Part shown: piece after piece, positions 7,295-14,400 of the stretch
How positions within the stretch are numbered: the stretch's first letter is position 1
How the letters are laid out: every line of letters begins with the position of its first letter
IMG/VR virus record: IMGVR_UViG_3300020185_000283
Location: 1-22,554 of that record
DNA length: 22,554 bases
Source of the DNA: a virus
Direction: 5' to 3' (one strand)
The notes under the pieces: model-generated
What the model was told of the DNA's origin: nothing
Database searches by the model: none
What the model saw: only the letters and a program-made list of their open reading frames with translations
Translations under genes and position numbers: made by a program

Positions 7295-8695
7295 ATGAGT
7301 TTTACATTAGGTGGATCTGTGAGTTTAACTCCAGCTCCAAGTCAGGTAACATTACCTGGAAATTACATTACTGACTTCAACTTTTTGAATCAGTACTTAC
7401 CAGACACTTACGAAAAAGAATTCGAGCGTTATGGTAACAGATCAGTTAGTTCATTCTTAAGAATGGTCGGAGCTGAGATGCCTTGCACATCTGATTTAAT
7501 CAAGTGGTCTGAGCAAGGACGTTTACACATTAAATATGAGGGTGTTACTCTTGACGATGCTGAAGTAGCTGGTCAGGATGACGTTGTACTTAACATTGCT
7601 GGTCACGCTTTAAGAAAAGGACAGACTGTAATGGTATCAGATAGTGGTACTAGTGCTACTGCTTCTTTCAAAGGTATCATCACTGCTACTACTACTGACA
7701 CTGTAACTGTAGCTATCTATGACGCAGCTGGTCTTCCTGCTGTAACAGGATTGTCATCAGGTGATAACTCTGCTACTGACTTAGACTTATTTGTTTATGG
7801 TTCTGAATTTAAAAAAGGATCAAACGGTATGGAAGGTGCTTTAGAGGCTGAAGAGGATATCAAAGAGAATAACCCAATTATCATTAAGGACAAGTATTCA
7901 GTATCAGGTTCTGACATGGCTCAGATCGGATGGATCGAAGTTGAAGGAGAAAATGGTTCAGGATACCTATGGTACTTAAAGTCTGAGCACGAAACTCGTC
8001 AACGTTTTGAGGATTACTTAGAGACTGCAATGATTGAGGCTGTTCCTGCTGAGGCTAACTCTGGAGCAATTGCTGCTTCTGGAGACTTAGGAAATAAAGG
8101 TTCTGAAGGTTTATTCTACGCTATCGAGAATGGTGGTAACACTACTACAGGTTCTTTGGATAGTTTAGGTGATATCGATAATGTTGTTACTCGTTTAGAC
8201 AAGCAAGGTGCTATCGAAGAGAACGTTCTTTTCGTTAACCGTGCATTATCTTTCGAGATTGACAATGTATTAGCTGAACAGAATAACTTCGGTTCTTCAG
8301 GTGCTTCTTTTGGTTTGTTTGATAACGACCAAGATATGGCTTTAAACTTAGGATTCAACGGATTCCGTAGAGGATATGACTTCTATAAGTCTGACTGGAA
8401 GTACTTAAATGATGCAACTATGAGAGGTGGTATCGTTGGTGGTGCTGTAGACGGAGTATTAGTTCCTGCTGGATCTACTAACGTTTATGACCAAATCATG
8501 GGTAAAAACGCTAAACGTCCATTCTTACACGTAAGATATAGAGCTTCTGAAACTGAAGATCGTAAGATGAAGTCTTGGATCGTAGGTTCTGCTGGAGGTG
8601 CTTCAAATAGCGATTTAGATGCTATGGAGGTTCACTTCTTATCAGAGAGAGCTTTATGTACATTAGGTGCAAACAATTTCTTCTTATTTAAATAA
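7295..8695 (+). CDS. Major capsid protein (HK97-type fold expected)
   Basis: The 466-aa protein has the size, position and conserved style of crAss-like and related Bacteroidetes phage capsid proteins. The N-terminal region contains QYLPDTYEKEFERYGNRSV. A motif IKWSEQGRLHIKY follows. A small beta-rich insertion spans about residues 90-175, and the remainder is likely the HK97 core (…ESGYLWYLK-type segments, FRRGYDFYKSDWKYLND, then RALCTLGANNFFLF at the end). Of 22 isoleucines none uses ATA, although ATA is frequent in neighbouring genes, and Arg CGT and Phe TTC are common. This marks it as the most highly expressed gene here. It is followed by a strong hairpin terminator at 8715. It assembles the icosahedral head on the scaffold. 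No N-terminal propeptide cleavage site could be seen. Confidence 0.9.
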   Translation: MSFTLGGSVSLTPAPSQVTLPGNYITDFNFLNQYLPDTYEKEFERYGNRSVSSFLRMVGAEMPCTSDLIKWSEQGRLHIKYEGVTLDDAEVAGQDDVVLNIAGHALRKGQTVMVSDSGTSATASFKGIITATTTDTVTVAIYDAAGLPAVTGLSSGDNSATDLDLFVYGSEFKKGSNGMEGALEAEEDIKENNPIIIKDKYSVSGSDMAQIGWIEVEGENGSGYLWYLKSEHETRQRFEDYLETAMIEAVPAEANSGAIAASGDLGNKGSEGLFYAIENGGNTTTGSLDSLGDIDNVVTRLDKQGAIEENVLFVNRALSFEIDNVLAEQNNFGSSGASFGLFDNDQDMALNLGFNGFRRGYDFYKSDWKYLNDATMRGGIVGGAVDGVLVPAGSTNVYDQIMGKNAKRPFLHVRYRASETEDRKMKSWIVGSAGGASNSDLDAMEVHFLSERALCTLGANNFFLFK

Positions 8696-8714
8696 GAATT
8701 AAAACATGTAATTT

Positions 8715-8741
8715 TTACCCTCGTTGTATTGACGGGGGTAA
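8715..8741 (+). terminator. Rho-independent terminator after the capsid gene
   Basis: TTACCCTCGT (8715-8724) pairs with ACGGGGGTAA (8732-8741) in a 10-bp stem with one G-U pair and a 7-nt loop. A T-rich tract (TTATTACTTTTAT) follows. It begins 19 nt after the capsid stop codon. It should end most capsid transcripts, so any expression of the gene at 8775 must come from read-through or an unseen promoter. Confidence 0.8.
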
Positions 8742-8774
8742 TTATTACTTTTATAAACTTTAAATTAAAATCAA

Positions 8775-9518
8775 ATGAAAAAACAAGTAGTCCTAAAGGA
8801 CAGAACCTATCGGTTAAAAGGAAAGACAGCTTCTATTGTCTTTATTCTAAATTCACGTAACTCACGTAGAAAACCATTACTACATTTTGACGGAAAACAA
8901 AACCGTGCTTTAAGATATTCATCAAACCAATCATCACCATTTCAGGATGATCAGGATGATAATGCTATTATTGAACCTGTTGTTTTTGAGGATGGTATGT
9001 TATTTGTACCTAAAACAAATCCTGTACTTCAGGAATTTTTATCACTTCACCCAGGCAATGGTACTGTGTTTGAAGAGGTAGACAATGAGAAAGATGCTAC
9101 AGTAGAGGTTGAGATTTTAGATGCTCAGATTGATGCTCAGGTAGCTGCAAAGAATCTTGATATAGATATGCTAGAAACTATAGGTAGAATAGCTCTTGGA
9201 TTGAATGTGGATAAGATGTCTACATCTGAACTAAAGAGAGATGTGCGTCTATATGCAAGAAACAGTCCAGAAGATTTCTTGGACACACTTAATGATCCAA
9301 TGTTAAAGATTCAGAAGTTAGCTTCTGATTGTATGAGTCAAGGATTATTATCAATAAGAAATAAGGGTAAGGATGTTTACTTTAACCTACCTCAGAACAA
9401 GAAGAAGTTATTGAGTATACCTTTCGGTGAGACTGCTATACAGGCTTTGGCTATGTTCTTCCAGACGGATGATGGCATTGAACTTATGTCTATGCTTGAG
9501 AACAAGTTAGAGGATTAA
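8775..9518 (+). CDS. Putative head/virion protein after the capsid gene
   Basis: The 247-aa protein begins with a basic beta-rich part (MKKQVVLKDRTYRLKGK). It continues through FDGKQNRALRYSSNQSSPFQ, an acidic DDQDDN stretch, and VVFEDGMLFVPKTNPVLQEFLSLHP cut by short turns. The second half is helical, with MSTSELKRDVRLYARNSPEDFLD near residues 155-178 and a final helix MSMLENKLED. Proteins of this type follow the capsid gene in many Bacteroidetes and marine phages and are presumed structural, perhaps head completion or decoration, but I know no proven function. It lies between two hairpin terminators (8715 and 9547), so it forms its own transcription segment. The start is the only ATG near the A-rich leader. 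Confidence 0.75.
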   Translation: MKKQVVLKDRTYRLKGKTASIVFILNSRNSRRKPLLHFDGKQNRALRYSSNQSSPFQDDQDDNAIIEPVVFEDGMLFVPKTNPVLQEFLSLHPGNGTVFEEVDNEKDATVEVEILDAQIDAQVAAKNLDIDMLETIGRIALGLNVDKMSTSELKRDVRLYARNSPEDFLDTLNDPMLKIQKLASDCMSQGLLSIRNKGKDVYFNLPQNKKKLLSIPFGETAIQALAMFFQTDDGIELMSMLENKLED

Positions 9519-9546
9519 AATTTACCATATAACACATATTATATAG

Positions 9547-9580
9547 ACCCTTTCAGAAATGGAGGGGTTTATTTATTTTT
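9547..9580 (+). terminator. Rho-independent terminator before the adaptor genes
   Basis: ACCCTTTC (9547-9554) pairs with GGAGGGGT (9561-9568) in an 8-bp stem with two G-U pairs and a 6-nt loop. The T-rich tract TTATTTATTTTT follows at 9569-9580. The next promoter box starts only 3 nt later. An ATG at 9559 lies inside this hairpin and opens an in-frame extension of the next gene, but it is not a credible start. Confidence 0.75.
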
Positions 9581-9582
9581 AC

Positions 9583-9590
9583 TATCTTTG
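9583..9590 (+). promoter_or_regulatory. -7 promoter box TATCTTTG before the adaptor/tail unit
   Basis: TATCTTTG followed by CATAA fits TAnnTTTG exactly. It ends 16 nt before the ATG at 9607, so the transcript should have a leader of roughly 8-10 nt. It directly abuts the terminator T-tract, forming a compact terminator-promoter switch between capsid and tail genes. No -33 element is evident, because the usual location is occupied by the terminator stem. Confidence 0.7.
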
Positions 9591-9606
9591 CATAAACTTT
9601 TACAAG

Positions 9607-10581
9607 ATGATAAACAGTGTAAGAAATACTGTGTTGGCTGTAGCTAACAAGCAAAATTTCGGATATATAAGTCCTGCTGACTTTAATCTTTATGCAAAGC
9701 AGGCACAGTTAGATATTTTTGAGGATTATTTCTATAGGTATAATGAATGGATGGTCAAACAGAACTCTAGAGTTTCTGGTAGTGGCTATGCTGATATATT
9801 AAAAAACTTAGAAGAGGTTATTGACTTGTTTTCTGTTCAGGACTCTTTATATAGGGTTAATCCACCGAGTGGTATTTCTAACTTATATAATATGCCTAAC
9901 GAGACAAATAACGATGATACGTATTACCTTTTAAATAAGGTATTGGTATATAAAAATATTTTAACAGAGGGAACTACTACTGGTGTTACTGTAGGAAATA
10001 ATGGTGTTGTTGACACAAGCAAAGATTTTGTAAGTTTAGGAGTATCTGTAGGTGACTATGTTGCTATACAGGTAGGTGATAGAATTTTTTTCGAGAGAAT
10101 AAATAGTATTACAGGTACAGATACTTTGGTTGTATCTAACACAAATATATCTAGCTCTTCAAGTGTTTATTCTGTATATGAGGCTAATACTATTCAGAAA
10201 GAAGTAGAGAGAGTTTCTCATTCAAAGATAACAATGCTAAACTCATCAAACCTTACAGCTCCTAAGTTAAACACTCCAGCATACACTCAGAGCGAGTTAA
10301 CTATATCTGTATTTCCTAATAGCGTAGATGCAGTGGGTCAGGTTACTGCTCAATATATTAGGAAGCCAAGAGACCCTAAGTGGACATATACAAGTCTATC
10401 TGGAGGAGAGCCAGCTTTTGATCAGAGTTCAACTGACTATCAGGATTTTGAACTACCTATTACTGATGAACCTAACTTAGTGAATAAGATACTAAAGTAT
10501 GCAGGTATATCTATAAGAGAGGCTGACGTATATCAGACAGCAAGTAACGAAGAAATTAAAGAAGCACAAAAACAAGGATAA
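9607..10581 (+). CDS. Head-tail adaptor / ring protein candidate
   Basis: The 324-aa protein starts MINSVRNTVLAVANKQNFGYISPADFNLYAKQ…; only a short part is quoted here. This helical opening, NxNxFGYISPADFNLYAKQA in style, is typical of proteins that bind beneath the portal in crAss-like and related phages. The ATG at 9607 is chosen because the longer frame from 9559 would begin inside the terminator and cross the promoter. About residues 130-200 form a beta-rich insertion with VSVGDYVAIQVGDRIFFERI and INSITGTDTLVV. After it comes a return to core segments ending in helical NEEIKEAQKQG. The stop overlaps the next start by one base (TAATG), so coupling with the second ring protein is likely. 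The exact ring identity cannot be fixed from sequence alone. Confidence 0.75.
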   Translation: MINSVRNTVLAVANKQNFGYISPADFNLYAKQAQLDIFEDYFYRYNEWMVKQNSRVSGSGYADILKNLEEVIDLFSVQDSLYRVNPPSGISNLYNMPNETNNDDTYYLLNKVLVYKNILTEGTTTGVTVGNNGVVDTSKDFVSLGVSVGDYVAIQVGDRIFFERINSITGTDTLVVSNTNISSSSSVYSVYEANTIQKEVERVSHSKITMLNSSNLTAPKLNTPAYTQSELTISVFPNSVDAVGQVTAQYIRKPRDPKWTYTSLSGGEPAFDQSSTDYQDFELPITDEPNLVNKILKYAGISIREADVYQTASNEEIKEAQKQG

Positions 10582-11498
10582 TGGCATATTTAACAGGATA
10601 TCAATATTACGAGAATGCAGGGTCTAACCCAGAGGATAATAATTGGGGATCATATCAGTACATATCATTGGATGATATTGTAAACAACTTTATGTTGATG
10701 TATGTCGGTAATGATAAGTTGGTAAACAATGTTGAGAGGTATAATGTATTATTCCATGCAAAGAGAGGTATACAGGAATTGAATTACGATGCGATGAAGG
10801 AGACAAAGATAGTTGAGCTATCTGTATCTGACAATGCAACAGTTGTTCTTCCTCCAGACTATGTAAACTGGGTTAGAATATCTTTATATAAGGATGGAGT
10901 CTTAATGCCTTTAACAGAAAATGTTAATACTAACTTTTCAAAGAGTTACCTACAAGACAATGATGCTCGTGTATTATTTGATCAGGATGGAGATGTTCTT
11001 ATAGGAAGTGGTATACTAGACCTAGATAGAATTGATGGTGTTCAAAAAACACAATACTTAGGAGAGGGAAGAATGAATGGTTCTCTTGGGTATCAGATAG
11101 AAGGAAAATGGGTGTTTGATTACTCTGTAGGAGGTAGGTATGGTTTAAATACTGAAACCGCTAATGCAAATCCAACATTTAAAATAAATAAATCTAGTGG
11201 AGTTATAAGCTTCAGTTCAGCTATGGCTGATCAGATTGTAGTTATAGAGTATGTGTCTGATGGTATGGAAGGTGGAGATGATGCAAAGGTAAGTCTAAAC
11301 AAATTATTTGAAGATTACATATATGCATACATGAAGTACGCTATACTTAATTCTAAGTTTGCTGTTCAGGAGTATGTAGTTAGGAGAGCTCAGAAAGATA
11401 AATCTGCTCTTTTAAGAAATGCCAAGATAAGACTTAGTAACATTCATCCTGGTCGCCTACTTATGAATATGAGGGGTGCTCAAAAATGGTTAAAATAG
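10581..11498 (+). CDS. Second adaptor / ring protein candidate
   Basis: The 305-aa protein carries the segments NNFMLMYVGNDKLVNNVERY and YNVLFHAKRGIQELNYD in its first 80 residues. This is a helical adaptor-like block I associate with neck/ring proteins of Bacteroidetes and marine podoviruses (functional analogues of P22 gp4). The middle is beta-rich (VVLPPDYVNWVRISLYKDGV, then FDYSVGGRYGLN). The last 80 residues return to helices (LFEDYIYAYMKYAILNSKF and a basic tail with RRAQKDKSALLRNAKIRLSN). It is joined to the preceding ring gene by a 1-nt overlap and to the muzzle gene by a 1-nt gap, which fits a co-assembled neck. It should sit between portal and muzzle in the virion. Confidence 0.75.
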   Translation: MAYLTGYQYYENAGSNPEDNNWGSYQYISLDDIVNNFMLMYVGNDKLVNNVERYNVLFHAKRGIQELNYDAMKETKIVELSVSDNATVVLPPDYVNWVRISLYKDGVLMPLTENVNTNFSKSYLQDNDARVLFDQDGDVLIGSGILDLDRIDGVQKTQYLGEGRMNGSLGYQIEGKWVFDYSVGGRYGLNTETANANPTFKINKSSGVISFSSAMADQIVVIEYVSDGMEGGDDAKVSLNKLFEDYIYAYMKYAILNSKFAVQEYVVRRAQKDKSALLRNAKIRLSNIHPGRLLMNMRGAQKWLK

Positions 11499-11499
11499 A

Positions 11500-14400
11500 A
11501 TGATTATAAACAAGAATTTTATAGGGTCTAGAATGAATAAAAGTCTAGACGAAAGATTAATACCTGCTGGTGATTATACAGATGCGTTAAACATACGTGT
11601 ATCATCTTCTGAGGATGGTGAAGCATTAAGTGCTGAAAACACAAAAGGTAATGAGCTGTTAGCAACACCTAGGTATGATGGAAAAGATGTGGCAGATGCT
11701 GTATGTATCGGTGCGTATGAGGATGGAGAAAATGAAAAAATATATTGGTTTTTAACGTCTGATGTTGTAGATATGATATTATCATACAATACCAAGTCAG
11801 ATTCAATAACATATCATGTTGTATCAGAGACTGTATTAAACTTCGATGAGAGGTATCTTATCAATGGTATAAATCTTATAGATGACCTATTATTCTTTAC
11901 AGACAATTATAATCAACCGAGACGTATAAACGTTCTGTCGTCATACCCTGAACCAATTGGAGGTGTTGATCAGATTACAGAGGATGACATATCGGTTATA
12001 GTTAAGCCACCTGTAGATGCTCCTGTTTTAACACTATCAAAGAAAGCTAAGAAGGATAACTATATGGAGGAGAAGTTTATCCGATTTTCTTATAGATATA
12101 AGTACAAGGACGGAGAGTATTCTGCCCTTTCTGAGTTTTCAGATTTAGCATTTACTCCAGGACAGTTTAGATTTGACTATGGTAGCTATGATATGATTGG
12201 TATGAGAAATAATATTAACTCTGTTAATGTTGATTTTTTTACTGGACCATCTGACGTTATTGGTATTGACTTGTGTTTCAAACTATCTAACACAAATGTA
12301 ATTAATGTTATAGAGAAGTACGATAAGTCAGAGATGGGATGGGGTGACAATGACAATGTATCTGTAGAGTTCACTAACCAAAAGATATATACCACGCTAC
12401 CAGAGAGTGAGTTACTAAGGTTATATGATAACGTTCCTAAGAAGGCTAAGGCACAGACAACTATAGGTAATAGGATTATGTATGGTAACTATTATGATGG
12501 ACATGATGTAGACACCATTATTGATTACAGTATTGAACTTAATACTGAGGATATAGGATTCAATCCTTTAGTAGAATCTAGGGATGATGGAACTGATTAC
12601 ACATTAGAAACACCTAATGTAACTATAACAAACTCAAGGCTAGATATAGACCTTACTGATATTGATATGTTAGAGGGAGGTAGTCTTAATATAGATTTTA
12701 ATATTGTTCATGATTCATTTGGTGGAAATGCTTCTTTTGTAGATGGAAGTGAGGTAGAGAATAATTACCAGGAAACGTTTGAATTTATATTCCCTAGAGA
12801 TTATTCAGATGCACAGGATCTTGCTACAGATACTGATTTTTTAGCCTCTATAGAGTTAACAGACCCTGCAGGATTCCCAGGTACTGAGGATGATGGATAT
12901 AGCCTGAGTGACTTGTTTTTTTCAAGTATAGTAGACCACGCTAGTGGTAACTGGGGTATTTCTGATGGAGGTATCACATCTTCAGACCAAGGATTTATAG
13001 TATCTCACTCTGGAAATACACTAAGTATACAGATACCAGCAGTAGAGTTTGAGGATAGTACAAACCCTGGAACTTATGCATACGAATATTTCTCTAACAG
13101 CTCTACAACTGCCTCCATAACTGAACAAGGTAATAGACAGAGTCTGCATAGTAATAGGGATTATGAGGTAGGTATTGTTTATCTTGACGAGTATAACAGA
13201 GCTTCAACTGCTCTTGTTAGTAATTACAATACAGTGTATGTAGAGCCTCAGTACTCTATAAATAAGAACTCAATTACAACAACAATAAATAGTTTAGCTC
13301 CAAGCTGGGCAAAGAGATATAGGCTTGTAATGAAGCCGAGTAAGGGTAATTACGAGACTGTTTATGTGCAGAACTATTATTTTGACACTAGTGAAGGTGC
13401 TTGGTGGTTAAAGCTTGAGGGTGATAATCAGACAAAGTTTAAGAACGGTGACAGTTTAATAGTAAAGAAAGCATCAGATGGACCTACAACAGATGTTATA
13501 AAGACCAAGGTGTTAGATTTAGAGACAAAGGAAAAACATTTTATAGACGAGAATAATGAGGTCCCTCCTAGTAGTGGGGTGTATATGAAGGTCAGACCTA
13601 GTAATTTTACTATCGCTGAGTCCGAGGTAGAGGACATAGATTTTGATAGTTTGACTAAAAAAAATGGTGTTGGTCAAGCGTACCCTACATATATAGAAGA
13701 CCCAGATAATCCAGGGACTTATATAGACTATTCAATAACGTCTGGAAGTGAGGTTAGGATATTTTTCAATAACCACAGAGCTGGTTCAGGAAGTGGTTGT
13801 GGATCTAGGTATTTTAAGTTCGATAGAACGTTTATAGCTACCAGAGATTACGATAGTCTTTACGACTTCATAATAAGCGAGAACGTAGACTTCAACAACC
13901 CTACAAACAATCCAGGACCTGAGAGTTCTGACGACACTACCCCTAGCGCAGATTTTGATGAAAGTATTGGGACAGCATTGGTTGTTCTCTCTACTTATAG
14001 TATAATATCTGGTGGTTATAATGCTGGTGAAGGTGTAACGGGTATTCAGTTTGTTAGAAATAATACACCAGGGACTTCTAATTACAGTTCTTTCTTGACA
14101 TTCACTCAAGCTGGTAGTAAGTGTAATGGAAGAAACTATTGGCTTACTGTTCATATTCAGGTATTTAATGCAGGAGAACTTTTAGTTTTTGAAACTATAC
14201 CAGAGGAAAACACTAACGAGATTTACTACGAGAGTTTTAAGAGTTACCCAATAACAGAGGACAGACATCATACTGGTGATGTTCAAGACCAAACAAATAG
14301 TGATTCGTGTATTGTCAATCTAGATATGTATAACTGCTTCGCTTTTGGTAACGGTGTTGAGAGTTTTAAGATAGAGGATGGTTTAGCTCAACCAGGGTTT

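Noticed and set aside
9559-9606. Upstream ATG extending the adaptor gene by 16 codons
   Set aside because: The ATG lies inside the loop and stem of the terminator and the extension crosses the promoter box, so any transcript from that promoter would lack it. The ATG at 9607 gives a sensible start.
13786-14154. 122-codon open frame on the - strand
   Set aside because: It lies wholly within the muzzle gene on the opposite strand, has no promoter or A-rich start context and a low-complexity Ser/Thr-rich translation. It is a shadow frame.
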